Below, in pieces: positions 18,536-27,299 of a stretch of 64,000 nucleotides of DNA. This DNA comes from Paracidobacterium acidisoli. Its GTDB lineage: Bacteria; Acidobacteriota; Terriglobia; Terriglobales; Acidobacteriaceae. The stretch is taken from assembly GCF_003428625.2 (NCBI RefSeq), contig NZ_QVQT02000006.1:248001-312000 (forward strand), written 5' to 3'. A program made the position numbers and the translations under genes. The notes beneath the pieces were generated by a model. That model saw nothing but the letters and a program-made list of their open reading frames with translations. It did no database searches and had not been told where the DNA came from. Within the stretch, counting starts at the first letter, position 1; each line of letters begins with the position of its first letter.

Positions 18536-19687
18536 ATGCGTTTTACACTTGCCAAGTCAAGCCGAAAGCCCATGTCTGCCGTCAAACGTAAGCCAAGACA
18601 ACCCGTTGCAGGCCGCAAGCGCCTCGATATCCGCGATGTGGCGCATCATGCGCGCGTCTCCATTGCCACCGTTTCACGCACTATTAACCGTGTGCCGACT
18701 GTCGACCAGGAGCTGGCGAAGCGCGTCTGGAAGGCGATCGAAGAGCTGAATTATTTTCCCAACACGCAGGCGCGCGCTCTGGTCTCCGGCCGCAGCCACC
18801 TGATGGGACTGCTGATCTCGGAGATCACGAACCCGTTCTTCCCGGAGCTGATTCAGGGCTTCGAGGAGATTGCGGTGAAGAACGGCTACGAGATTCTGAT
18901 CGGCTCGACCAGCTACGACCTCGAGCGCATGGATACCTGCATCCGGCGCATGCTGGAGCGCAACGTGGACGGCGTGGCGGTGATGACCTTCGGCATCGAA
19001 GAACCGCTGCTCGAGGAGTTTGCCTCGCGCAATATTCCGATGGTCTTCGTCGATTCCGGTCCGCCGAGTCCGCTGGTGAGCGCGCTGGTGGTGAATTACC
19101 GGCACGGGATTCGCGAAGGCGTGCAGCACCTGGCGGCGCTGGGCCATCGCCATCTGGGCTTCATCAGCGGCCCGTTGCAGCAGCGGTCGTGCCAGCTGCG
19201 CAAGGCGGCCTTTCTGGACTGCTGCGCGGAGATCGGTCTGAAGCCGCTCGACGCATGGCTGGTGGAGGGCGATCACACGCTCGAGGGCGGCATGCGCGCC
19301 ATGGAGCGGCTGCTGGCCGCGAAGGAACATCCCACCGCCGTGATGTGCTCGAACGATATGACGGCCATCGGCGCGCTGCGCGTGCTGTCGCACAAGGGGA
19401 TGAACGTTCCGGAAGATCTTTCGATCATCGGCTTCGACGACATCCATCTGGCCGAGTTCGTCCATCCGCCGCTGACCACGGTGCGCATGTCGCGCACCGA
19501 CCTGGCGCGCGCCGCGTTTGAGGCGCTGCGCAGCCATATCGAAAAGCCGGACCAGCCGGCGCTGCCCAGCCGCTATCCGGTGACGACCAGGCTGACGGTG
19601 CGGCAGTCGACCAGCTATCCGCCGGGCGTTTCCATCTCGAACGGTAAACGGACGGTCACGCGAAAGCGGAAGACGGCGGCCAAATAG
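18536..19687 (+). CDS. LacI-family transcriptional regulator of the pentose operon
   Basis: A 383-residue LacI/GalR regulator. The HTH is preceded by a basic 30-residue extension; the DNA-binding headpiece runs LDIRDVAHHARVSIATVSRTIN (about 31-52) and continues through the hinge helix NTQARALVSGRS. The periplasmic-binding-protein-like effector domain starts LMGLLISEITNPFFPEL and ends in the usual IIGFDDIHLAEFVHPPLTTVRM segment. The C-terminal 25 residues are basic. ATG 18572 is an alternative start. It is divergent from araD, so control of the pentose operon with a pentose or its derivative as inducer is likely. Confidence 0.9.
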   Translation: MRFTLAKSSRKPMSAVKRKPRQPVAGRKRLDIRDVAHHARVSIATVSRTINRVPTVDQELAKRVWKAIEELNYFPNTQARALVSGRSHLMGLLISEITNPFFPELIQGFEEIAVKNGYEILIGSTSYDLERMDTCIRRMLERNVDGVAVMTFGIEEPLLEEFASRNIPMVFVDSGPPSPLVSALVVNYRHGIREGVQHLAALGHRHLGFISGPLQQRSCQLRKAAFLDCCAEIGLKPLDAWLVEGDHTLEGGMRAMERLLAAKEHPTAVMCSNDMTAIGALRVLSHKGMNVPEDLSIIGFDDIHLAEFVHPPLTTVRMSRTDLARAAFEALRSHIEKPDQPALPSRYPVTTRLTVRQSTSYPPGVSISNGKRTVTRKRKTAAK

Positions 19688-19691
19688 AGGA

Positions 19692-20981
19692 TCAGCAGAC
19701 GAGGTGGCCGCGGGTGAGCTTCAGCCCGTCGAGCCTTCCGAGCAGCGTCACCGCAACCAGGTCAGGCCGGAAGAGCGCATTGGCCATCTGCATGACCTGC
19801 TCTACGGTGACCCGCTCCACCTTGTCGAGAATCTCCTGCAGGCCGAAGAAGTAGTCGAAGTACATCTGCTGGCGGGCTAGGTTCGACATGCGCGACATGG
19901 AGCTTTCGAGCGAGAGCAGAAGATTGCCCTTGAGCTGATCCTTGGCGCGGCGCAGCTCGTCGGCGGCGAGGGGCTCGGTCTTCAGGCGGCGGAACTCGGC
20001 CATGACCAGCTCGACGACCTGCACGGCCTTGTCGGACGAGGTGCCGGCATAGACGCAGAGGGAGCCGGTGTCGCGGTAGGGATTGAGATCGCTGTAGATC
20101 GCATAGGCGAGGCCGCGCTCTTCGCGGACCGTCTGAAAGAGGCGCGAGCTCATGCCGCCGCCGAGGATGGTATTGAGCAGAAGCGTGACGTAGCGCGATT
20201 CGTCGCCGATCGGCGGCGCGGGCACGCCGAGACACAACTGCACCTGCTCGAGGCTCTTCTTGTTGCGCAGATTGATGCGCGCGGCGGTAGTGGGCGGAGG
20301 GCCGGAGTACTTCGACTCGCCGGCGGGGAGGCCTTCGAAGCGCCGCACCACATGCTCCACAAAGCTGTCGTGCTCGAGGTTACCGGCCGCGGTGAAGACC
20401 ATGTTTCCGCCGAGGAAGCGCTGCTCGTAAAAACCGATCAGGGTTTCGCGCTCGAATTTGCGGACGGTCTCGCGGGTGCCGAGGATGGGCTTGCCGAGCG
20501 GATGGTCCTTCCAGAAGTTCTGGGTGAAGATCTCGTGCACCAGATAGTCGGGATTGTCCTCGTCCATCTTGATCTCTTCGAGGATCACGCCGCGCTCGCG
20601 GGTGATCTCGTCGTCGGCGAAGACGGGATTGAGGACCAGATCGGAGAGGACGTCCAGGGCCGTCGGCACGTGCTCGTCGAGCACCTTCATGTTGAAGCAG
20701 ACGGTCTCCTTGCCGGTGAAGGCGTCGAGATTGCCGCCGATGGCGTCGACTTCGCGGGCGATGCGCTGCGCGGAGCGCGATTTGGTGCCCTTGAAGACCA
20801 TATGCTCAATGAAATGGGAGATGCCGTTCACCTCCGGCAGCTCGTGGCGCGATCCGTTGCGGACCCACACGCCCATGGCGACGGAACGCACGTGCTCCAT
20901 CTTTTCGGTCAGCAGCGTCAGGCCATTCGACAGTACGGTGCGGCGGATATTGCGATTCGGATCCATATCTTCGGTAGTCAT
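19692..20981 (-). CDS. M16 family zinc metallopeptidase (processing-protease type)
   Basis: A 430-residue pitrilysin-family (M16B) protein. The inverted zinc motif HFIEH gives His56, Glu59 and His60, with the distal Glu in the RERGVILEEIKM region. The second homologous, inactive half includes RGLAYAIYSDL. Length is right for the soluble bacterial mitochondrial-processing-peptidase-like proteins. ATG 20981 is used; an open extension to 21077 would overlap the promoter region of the divergent rlmN. Role: peptide or protein processing, probably cytoplasmic, as no signal peptide is seen. Confidence 0.9.
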   Translation of the reverse strand: MTTEDMDPNRNIRRTVLSNGLTLLTEKMEHVRSVAMGVWVRNGSRHELPEVNGISHFIEHMVFKGTKSRSAQRIAREVDAIGGNLDAFTGKETVCFNMKVLDEHVPTALDVLSDLVLNPVFADDEITRERGVILEEIKMDEDNPDYLVHEIFTQNFWKDHPLGKPILGTRETVRKFERETLIGFYEQRFLGGNMVFTAAGNLEHDSFVEHVVRRFEGLPAGESKYSGPPPTTAARINLRNKKSLEQVQLCLGVPAPPIGDESRYVTLLLNTILGGGMSSRLFQTVREERGLAYAIYSDLNPYRDTGSLCVYAGTSSDKAVQVVELVMAEFRRLKTEPLAADELRRAKDQLKGNLLLSLESSMSRMSNLARQQMYFDYFFGLQEILDKVERVTVEQVMQMANALFRPDLVAVTLLGRLDGLKLTRGHLVC

Positions 20982-21113
20982 TAGACGAACCTGACTTTCT
21001 TTCGGGGGCCTGCTGTTCAAAAAGCCGGTCCTGCGATTTTGATTCCGGGAACAATCCGGGGGCGGGGTGCACAGCAAAGGCTTCTGGGGCCGGTTGCGCT
21101 ATGCTCAATACGG

Positions 21114-22328
21114 ATGAGTCCAGGCTGGGAACAACCTTTCCTTATTTTAGACGCTCCAGCCCTGCCCGCCGATCCAGTCGCTGCAAGGCCGCTTTTCGGC
21201 CTTTCCAATCAACAACTTGAAGAAGCGATGGCGGAGTTTTCCGCACCGACGTGGCGGGCGCGCCAGCTCGGGGAGGCGCTTTACCGGCAGCGGGTGGAGA
21301 CGCTGGACGAGATTACTCCCTGGCCGAAGACGCTGCGGGAAAGGGTGCGCGCGGCCGGTTTCGAGGTGGGTCTGCCGCGGATTGCGCAGGCCTTTCAGTC
21401 GGTGGACGGGACGGAGCGGTATCTGCTCGCGGTCGCAGGCGGGCAGACGGTCGAGACGGTGTGGATGCCGGAGGGCGACGACGGCGAGGCCGGCGACGGC
21501 TCGGAGGCGGGCGACGAAGAGCAGGGCTCAGAGCGCAGGGCGCAGGGCTCAGCGGGCAAAGACCAGCCTGCGGGCAGAAAGCGCGCCACGATCTGCGTGT
21601 CGAGCCAGATCGGCTGCGCCGTCAACTGCCGGTTTTGTCTGACGGCAAAGCTCGGCATCCAGCGCAACCTGACGGCCGGCGAGATTGCCGGGCAGGTCGC
21701 GGCGGTGCTGAAGCGCCATGACGCTGAGCCGGGGCGCGACCGCATCAACCTTGTGTTTATGGGCATGGGCGAGCCCTTTCTGAACTACGACGCGTTTATG
21801 GCGGCGGCGCGGCTGCTGGTCGAAGAGGTGGGCATCGCGGAGTCGCGCATGACGGTCTCGACCTCGGGCGTTGTGCCGGGCATTCTGCGCTTTGCCGCGG
21901 AGCCGGTGCGGCCGAAGCTGGCCATCTCGCTGAATGCGTCGAACGATCAGGTGCGCGAGTCGGTCATGCCGATCACGCGCAAATGGGATATCGCGGCGGT
22001 GCTCGATGCGGTGCGGCAGCTTCCGCTGCGGCCACGAGAGCGCGTGACCTTCGAGTATGTGCTGCTGGGCGGAATCAACGACCGGATCGCGCATGCCGAT
22101 GAGGTGGTGAAGCTGCTGCGGCGGATCAACCTGCCGCTGAAGGTGAACCTGATCGTCTGGAACCCCGGTCCGGGTATTCCTTACCACATGCCCGAGGCCG
22201 CGGACGTGAGCGCCTTTCAGCAGCGGCTGATCGACAGGGGCATTCCGGCTTTTATTCGGCGCCCGCGCGGGCGGGATATCTACGCGGCCTGCGGACAACT
22301 GAAGCAGACGGCTTCGGCGACAGCGTAG
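21114..22328 (+). CDS. rlmN: 23S rRNA / tRNA adenine-C2 methyltransferase RlmN, with insertion
   Basis: A 405-residue radical-SAM methyltransferase that methylates C2 of A2503 in 23S rRNA and A37 in some tRNAs. The CX3CX2C cluster motif is CAVNCRFC; GMGEPFLNYD is the glycine-rich SAM motif; the C-terminal methyl-carrier Cys lies in YAACGQLK. ATG 21114 is selected (the open frame begins at 21039). Between the N-terminal domain and the radical-SAM domain there are about 30 extra residues (Gly/Glu/Ala/Gln-rich) that most family members lack; part of the DNA is a dispersed repeat. The core motifs are intact, so it should be functional. Confidence 0.93.
   Translation: MSPGWEQPFLILDAPALPADPVAARPLFGLSNQQLEEAMAEFSAPTWRARQLGEALYRQRVETLDEITPWPKTLRERVRAAGFEVGLPRIAQAFQSVDGTERYLLAVAGGQTVETVWMPEGDDGEAGDGSEAGDEEQGSERRAQGSAGKDQPAGRKRATICVSSQIGCAVNCRFCLTAKLGIQRNLTAGEIAGQVAAVLKRHDAEPGRDRINLVFMGMGEPFLNYDAFMAAARLLVEEVGIAESRMTVSTSGVVPGILRFAAEPVRPKLAISLNASNDQVRESVMPITRKWDIAAVLDAVRQLPLRPRERVTFEYVLLGGINDRIAHADEVVKLLRRINLPLKVNLIVWNPGPGIPYHMPEAADVSAFQQRLIDRGIPAFIRRPRGRDIYAACGQLKQTASATA
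21521..21552 (+). repeat. Dispersed repeat inserted in the rlmN reading frame
   Basis: GCAGGGCTCAGAGCGCAGGG at 21521-21540 is identical over 20 bases to the minus strand of 14054-14073. A partial second copy (GCAGGGCTCAG) follows at 21542-21552. The repeat stays in frame, encoding a hydrophilic EQGSERRAQGSA linker between folded domains. Confidence 0.7.
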
Positions 22329-22351
22329 CCCTTTCTCCTCTCTTTCCTCTT

Positions 22352-23623
22352 TCAGCGCTCGTTGAGGGTGATCTCGAGACGGGTGTCTTTGGGAAAGGTC
22401 AGCTCATGGCCTTTGGCGATCCACCGATACCAGATGGATTTCGAGAGCGCGAAAAAGGCGAAGCCGCGCGACACAGCCGGACTGGCGGCGCTCATGGCGA
22501 CGATTCTGGCGGCGAGGCCGAAGCCGTTGCTGGTGACGGCGCTGTTGCCGACGTGGCCGGCGTCGTCTCCAAAGGTGGTGGCGGCGAGCAGGCCGAGAGC
22601 GAGAGGCGCGATGAGCTGGTCGCGTCCCCCGGTGCTTTTGGCGCTGCCCTCGGCGTCGATCTGCACATGCTGGCCGGGAGCGGCTTCGGCGGCGGAGAGC
22701 TGACCGTGGATCTCCTGCGATGCGGGGCCGGCTGCTCCGGGCAGCTCCACCTTACGGAAGCTGAAGCGGAGCCTTCCGTTGCGGGCGAGCCAGCGGGCGG
22801 GGCGCGTCTGCAGCACGGTGCCGTCGAGCTTCGTGCCTTCGGGCAGGATGAGCTTCGACTTGTCCGGAGTCAGCAGAGGGCTGGTGAGCACGGCCTCGAC
22901 GGGAGCGCCCTTTTGCGTGGTCGCGGAGTCGAGACCGCTGACGAGGCGGGCCTGAATCACGCCGATGGGCGGGCGTCCCTGCAGATCGAGGACCGGCAGC
23001 GGCGCAGGTGGGTGCGGCTGAGGGAGGGAGAGCGGCGCGGTGAGATCGGCGTCGTATTCGGTGCCGGTCCAGATCATCTGCGGGTGCCAGGGAAGCTGAG
23101 AGTAGACCCAGCGGCGGGCGCGGTCTCCGAAGTTCGGCTTGCGAAGGGTGTCGAGGACTTCCCTCTTCCGCTCCTCGATCTGCGCGGTGGCCTGCCGGCG
23201 CAGAGAGGGACGTTTGCCGCCGCTGCTCATGCGGATCACGGAGCTGTCGCGCTCGACCGCCGCGGTTTTCATGGGCAGGGCTGTGCCGTCGGGAAGGGTG
23301 AGGGTGTCGAAGGCGACGCGCGGGGTGACGAGCGGGGTGAAGTCGCCGTCGAGCAGAGCGCGGGTACGCGCGCTGCCCCGCACCGGATCGCGGGCAAGGA
23401 TGGTTCCGGAGACGGGCGTGTTGACGGCGAGCACCTGATGATCGCGCAGATAAACGGGCGCGATCAGATGGCCTTCCATCCGGACGCCGGTCTTTACGCG
23501 GTAGCGGTGATCGATCTGAATCCGGAGGGGCACACCGGAGGGTATGACGGCAACCTGGGCCGCCACGGGCAGAGCGGACCATACTCCGGCCAGCAGAAGC
23601 AGCCGGGAAAAACAGCTCAGCAT
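22352..23623 (-). CDS. Secreted hypothetical protein with C-terminal hydrophobic segment
   Basis: A 423-residue protein I do not recognise. A signal peptide is evident (MLSCFSRLLLLAGVWSALPVAAQ). Two similar beta-rich segments of the form VIPSGVPLRIQIDHRYRVKTG and LILPEGTKLDGTVLQ suggest repeated barrel-like domains that handle 'upper/lower bound' type strands. Near residues 350-390 there is an Ala/Gly-rich possible membrane-associated segment, followed by a closing LTFPKDTRLEITL strand similar to the N-terminal one. It converges with rlmN and is divergent from the TPR gene. Probably an acidobacterial lineage protein; function unknown. Confidence 0.6.
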   Translation of the reverse strand: MLSCFSRLLLLAGVWSALPVAAQVAVIPSGVPLRIQIDHRYRVKTGVRMEGHLIAPVYLRDHQVLAVNTPVSGTILARDPVRGSARTRALLDGDFTPLVTPRVAFDTLTLPDGTALPMKTAAVERDSSVIRMSSGGKRPSLRRQATAQIEERKREVLDTLRKPNFGDRARRWVYSQLPWHPQMIWTGTEYDADLTAPLSLPQPHPPAPLPVLDLQGRPPIGVIQARLVSGLDSATTQKGAPVEAVLTSPLLTPDKSKLILPEGTKLDGTVLQTRPARWLARNGRLRFSFRKVELPGAAGPASQEIHGQLSAAEAAPGQHVQIDAEGSAKSTGGRDQLIAPLALGLLAATTFGDDAGHVGNSAVTSNGFGLAARIVAMSAASPAVSRGFAFFALSKSIWYRWIAKGHELTFPKDTRLEITLNER

Positions 23624-23845
23624 TCATTCTCCCTGTGGATCTCTCTCGATGAGACAGGAGCGGGCGGGAAGAGTCACCGGGATTCAGCGGCCGGCGGAGC
23701 GGCATGACCGACACTTCATTTCGACGTCACAATCCTGGGCCGAACGGCGCCCGGCAGCCCCCCTGGCGGACGATAGACAGGCACGGCCGGGAAGGTTCCC
23801 GGTGCGGAAAAAAGCTGCTATCTTCCGTCTAACTATCCAGAATCC

Positions 23846-25078
23846 ATGCGCTTACTCTCTCCACGCTCCGGACCGGCTCTTTTAGCGGCGATATTTCTGC
23901 TCTTTTTGCCGGCCTTTGCCGGACGATCCGCCAGGGCGGAGACCGTCGATACCGATCCCCTGAACCGCCAGCCGGAGGTGCAGGAGGCGTTTCGCCACTT
24001 CTACAACCTGGACTACGACGGGGCGATTGCGCGCTTCGAGCGCATCCAGCGGGAGCATCCTGACGATCCGCTGGCGACCGCGTATCTGCTCGATGCGACG
24101 CTCTTTCGCGAGCTGAACCGGCTGGACCTGCTGGACACGACGTTCTATGCCAACGATGGGTTTCTGACCGGGAAGCATACGGTGGTCGAAGACCCGAAGG
24201 TGCGCGACCGGATCAAAGCGCTGAGCGACCAGGCGGTGAACCAGGCGAACGCACAGCTGAAGACCAATCCCAATGACGTGAATGCGCTGTTTGCGCGGGG
24301 ATGGGCGCGGAGCCTCGAAGCGGCGTACATGGCGATGGTGGAGCGCGCCTTCGGCAGCGGTCTGCATCTGGCGCTGGGTGCGCGCAGCGACCACATGAAG
24401 GTGCTGCAGCTTGATCCGCGCTACGAGGACGCCAAGCTGGTGGTCGGGGTGTATCAGTACGTGGTGGGCGCGCTGCCCTTCGCCTTCAAGCTGCTGATCG
24501 GCTTTGCCGGCATTCACGGATCGAAGACGGAAGGGATGGCGCTGCTCGAGGACGCGGCGGCGCACGGCGTGATCACGCAGGTGGAGGCGAAGACCACGAT
24601 GATGCTCTTCCTGCGGCGCGAGGCGAAGTATCCGGCGGCGGTCGCGCTGGCGCATTCGCTGGCGGAGGAGTATCCGCGCGATTTTCTTTTCTGTCTGGAA
24701 GAGGCGAACCTGGAGAAGGATGCCGGCGACGGGCTGAAGGCCATCACGACGTATCGCAAGGTGATCGGCCAGGCGCAGAGGCCGGGCTATTTCGATAATG
24801 CGCACAAGGAGCTGGCGTACTTCGGGCTGGGCGACAGCCTGCGCGGCCAGAGGATGTACATGGACGCGGTCGAGGCGTATCGCAGCGCGGCGGCCGAGCC
24901 CTCGACCAGCCCGGAGCTGAAGCGCCGCTGCCTGCTGGAGGCGGGCAAGACCTACGATCTGATGATGGATCATCCCCGGGCCGTGCAGCAGTATGAGGCG
25001 GTGCTGAACGCGGGCAGCGACACGGTGCAGGGCGACCAGGCGAAGAAGTATATCCATACCGCCTATACCGGACGCTGA
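23846..25078 (+). CDS. Exported TPR-repeat protein
   Basis: A 410-residue protein with a signal peptide (Leu/Ala-rich core to AGRSARAE). Several helix-pair units typical of tetratricopeptide repeats follow: AFRHFYNLDYDGAIARFERI, then others near residues 290-400 (GDSLRGQRMYMDAVEAYRSA, YDLMMDHPRAVQQYEAVLNAG). The central part (about 95-230) is less repeat-like and matches a recurring acidobacterial arrangement. TPRs imply protein-protein scaffolding in the periplasm. No enzymatic residues were seen. It is followed by the PspC-domain gene 114 bases downstream. Confidence 0.65.
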   Translation: MRLLSPRSGPALLAAIFLLFLPAFAGRSARAETVDTDPLNRQPEVQEAFRHFYNLDYDGAIARFERIQREHPDDPLATAYLLDATLFRELNRLDLLDTTFYANDGFLTGKHTVVEDPKVRDRIKALSDQAVNQANAQLKTNPNDVNALFARGWARSLEAAYMAMVERAFGSGLHLALGARSDHMKVLQLDPRYEDAKLVVGVYQYVVGALPFAFKLLIGFAGIHGSKTEGMALLEDAAAHGVITQVEAKTTMMLFLRREAKYPAAVALAHSLAEEYPRDFLFCLEEANLEKDAGDGLKAITTYRKVIGQAQRPGYFDNAHKELAYFGLGDSLRGQRMYMDAVEAYRSAAAEPSTSPELKRRCLLEAGKTYDLMMDHPRAVQQYEAVLNAGSDTVQGDQAKKYIHTAYTGR

Positions 25079-25191
25079 CGCCGGTATGGCATGCTGAAGG
25101 GAACCCGGCGGGACGGTTCCTCGTATTTCTCTGCAGAAAGCGTTCCCGAAGCGGCATGAACGCGCAGGCGGACGCACAAGGGAGAATCACG

Positions 25192-25533
25192 ATGGCGATC
25201 TATTGCAGAAACTGCGGTAAGGCGCTGAACGACGACGCGCGCTTCTGCTCGGCCTGCGGAGCGCAGATGTACTATGCACCTCCGCCACTGTACACGGGGG
25301 CATCCAGGCTGATGCGTCCGAGGCCGGGGCGCATGATTGCCGGAGTGTGCCAGGGACTGGCCAACAGCTATGCCTGGGATGTGGTGTGGGTGCGGGTGAT
25401 TACCGTGCTGCTGGCGGTCTTCGGGGGCGGATCGGGCCTGCTGGCCTATATCATCTTCTGGGTGGTCATGCCGGAGGAGCCGATCGCGCTTCCCCCGCCG
25501 GCCGCAACTTACAATCCTCCGAGCGGCAGCTGA
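25192..25533 (+). CDS. Zinc-ribbon plus PspC domain membrane protein
   Basis: A 113-residue protein. An N-terminal zinc ribbon (CRNCG ... CSACG, residues 5-23) is followed by a Pro/Tyr-rich linker and a PspC domain (GRMIAGVCQGLANSYAWDVVWVRVITVLLAVFG), which carries the single or double TM segment. PspC domains in other bacteria act in the phage-shock envelope-stress response; whether this one does is unknown, as no pspA/pspF homologue is nearby. ATG 25192 is preceded by AAGGGAG at good spacing. Confidence 0.82.
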   Translation: MAIYCRNCGKALNDDARFCSACGAQMYYAPPPLYTGASRLMRPRPGRMIAGVCQGLANSYAWDVVWVRVITVLLAVFGGGSGLLAYIIFWVVMPEEPIALPPPAATYNPPSGS

Positions 25534-25547
25534 GGCCCCTGCGCAGC

Positions 25548-25557
25548 GGCTGAAGCC
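25548..25557. repeat. Short GGCTGAAGCC palindromic element
   Basis: GGCTGAAGCC, core of the dispersed palindrome family, sits in the 44-base gap between the PspC gene and the LysR-PfkB gene. It has a 3-bp core stem only, extendable weakly on both sides. Confidence 0.4.
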
Positions 25558-25577
25558 CGGAGCGGCGAGGACAAAGG

Positions 25578-26846
25578 TTGGAGCTGAAACAACTGGCATC
25601 ATTCACAGCCGTGGCAGAACAACGCAGTTTCCCGGGCGCTGCCCGACTGCTCCACCTGACACAACCCGTGCTGGCCCGCAGGATGCGGGAGCTGGAAGAG
25701 ACGCTCGGTGTGCGGCTGTTTGTACACGAGGGCGACTCGGTCCGGCTGACCCACGCCGGCCAGGTCTTCCTGAAAGAAGCGCAGGCGCTGCTGGCGCAGG
25801 CCGAGCGCGCCACGGCGCTGACGCGCCACGCGGCGGAAGAGCACACGGCAGAACAGAAAGACGCCCCGGCTTCGAACGGCTTCCCTGCCGCGGACGAGCC
25901 GGCGATGGTGGATCTTGTCGGCGTAGGGCTGAATGCCACGGATACGGTAATTCCGCTGCCGCATCATCCGGCTCCCGGCTCGAAGGTGGAGTATCACGCG
26001 GCCAGCGTGCATCCGGGCGGGCAGACGGCGACCACGGTGGTCGCCTGCCAGCACTGGGGCATGCGCACCCGCTATGTGGGCAAGCTGGGCGACGACAGCG
26101 CGGCGGCTCTGCATCGTGAGGCCTTTGCCCGCGCCGGCGTGGATGCGCAGCTGATTACCGTGGAGGGCGCGGCCAGTCCGCAGTCGATCATTCTGGTGGA
26201 CGGCGAGGGCGAGCGGTCGGTGCTGTGCCAGCGCGACGAGCGGCTGACGCTGCAGCCGGACGAGCTGGACCGGGCATGGATTCAGCGGGCGCGCGCGCTG
26301 CATATCGACGGATTCGACACCGCGGCGGCGGCGCTTGCGGCGGGATGGGCGCGCGAGGCGGGCATTCCGGTGATCGCCGATCTCGATGAGCTGTATCCGG
26401 GCGTGGACGAGCTGCTGACGAAGATCGACTACCTGATCGTGAGCCGCGACTTTCCCTGCCGCCTGATGCAGGAGAACGATCTGGAGACGGCTCTGCGTGG
26501 CATGCAGCGCCGCTACGGCAACACGCTGACGGCGGCGACGCTGGGACACGACGGGGTTCTGGCCTGGGACGGACGGCAGATGCACTACGTGCCCGCCTTC
26601 CATGTTCCGGTGGCGGATACGACGGGGGCGGGCGATATCTTCCATGCCGGATTTATTTACGGCCTGCTGCAGGCGTGGCCGCTCGAGCGGACGCTGGAGT
26701 TTGCCTGCGCCGCGGCGGCGCTGAACTGCATGGCGGCCGGAGCGCGGGGCGGGATTCAGACGGTTGAAGCCGTCGAAAAGCTGATGGCCTCCGGCGCACG
26801 GTATCACTCGGCCTTCTGCGTGGCGGACGAGTCCTGGACGCGGTAA
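25578..26846 (+). CDS. LysR-type HTH fused to PfkB-family sugar kinase
   Basis: A 422-residue single open frame combining two normally separate modules. Residues 1-66 are a LysR winged HTH (AEQRSFPGAARLLHLTQPVLARRMREL, then LFVHEGDSVRLTHAGQ); a coiled/hydrophilic linker spans about 70-108; residues 111-405 are a PfkB/ribokinase domain starting VDLVGVGLNATDTV and containing the kinase signature DTTGAGD (347-353, with Asp353 as catalytic base). The usual LysR effector domain is missing. TTG 25578 has AAAGG nearby. Predicted: a sugar-responsive regulator that is also, or was, a kinase. The order parallels NagC/ROK proteins (HTH plus kinase fold) but the families differ. Confidence 0.85.
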   Translation: MELKQLASFTAVAEQRSFPGAARLLHLTQPVLARRMRELEETLGVRLFVHEGDSVRLTHAGQVFLKEAQALLAQAERATALTRHAAEEHTAEQKDAPASNGFPAADEPAMVDLVGVGLNATDTVIPLPHHPAPGSKVEYHAASVHPGGQTATTVVACQHWGMRTRYVGKLGDDSAAALHREAFARAGVDAQLITVEGAASPQSIILVDGEGERSVLCQRDERLTLQPDELDRAWIQRARALHIDGFDTAAAALAAGWAREAGIPVIADLDELYPGVDELLTKIDYLIVSRDFPCRLMQENDLETALRGMQRRYGNTLTAATLGHDGVLAWDGRQMHYVPAFHVPVADTTGAGDIFHAGFIYGLLQAWPLERTLEFACAAAALNCMAAGARGGIQTVEAVEKLMASGARYHSAFCVADESWTR

Positions 26847-26916
26847 AGACACACGAATCCCGTGTCCCGAAGCGGAACATGGGGCACCCGGCACCTGACG
26901 AAATATTCTCCCTCAG

Positions 26917-26969
26917 GGGCTGAAGCCCGGCTTATTTTTCGCCAGCTCCGGCACGGCTGAAGCCGTGCC
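26917..26969. repeat. Pair of GGCTGAAGCC-type palindromic elements
   Basis: GGGCTGAAGCCC at 26917-26928 and GGCACGGCTGAAGCCGTGCC at 26950-26969. The second is identical to 5817-5836 over 20 bases, in an unrelated position 21 kb away. Confidence 0.65.
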
Positions 26970-27042
26970 CTGATACAAATCAATTTCAAACTGCCGATAT
27001 AACGCAATTTCAAACTAACCCAGTACTGATTTTCAGCCCGGT

Positions 27043-27071
27043 TTGCCTGAATGCCCGGTACTCCGTACGAT
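27043..27071 (+). promoter_or_regulatory. Predicted sigma-70 promoter of tig-clp operon
   Basis: TTGCCT at 27043-27048, a 17-base spacer, then TACGAT at 27066-27071. The predicted start of transcription near 27078 leaves a 5' leader of about 220 bases before tig. The same TTGCCT-17-TACNNT arrangement precedes aroF at 56044. Confidence 0.5.
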
Positions 27072-27299
27072 AGAAGAGGACCGTCCGGTGCGTTCCTTTG
27101 GCGCGTGCTTCGCGCGCGAACCCCGCATGTTTTCAGGGCAATGAGGCGCATGCTGGAGACTTCGGAGCGCTTCGGACGAACATATTTCACCGTCTTCACG
27201 CCGCCTGCTTCCACCAGAGTCTCGGGGCCGGGCAAGGAGTGAATTCCATCGGACAGCGCCGGCTGCACCTGACCAGGGTGGGAGCGGCGGGAAGACGGC

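Larger units (their letters stand above)
26847..27299. other. Long intergenic region upstream of tig
   Basis: A 453-base gap with no convincing gene. It holds two GGCTGAAGCC-type palindromes (26917-26928 and 26950-26969), a 12-base direct repeat CAATTTCAAACT at 26981-26992 and 27005-27016, and a good promoter at 27043-27071. The remaining 220 bases would be the tig 5' leader. Short open frames there look like chance. Confidence 0.6.

Noticed and set aside
27051-27242. Short open frame in the tig leader
   Set aside because: No ribosome binding site, poor codon pattern, and it lies within the predicted 5' leader of tig; treated as chance.
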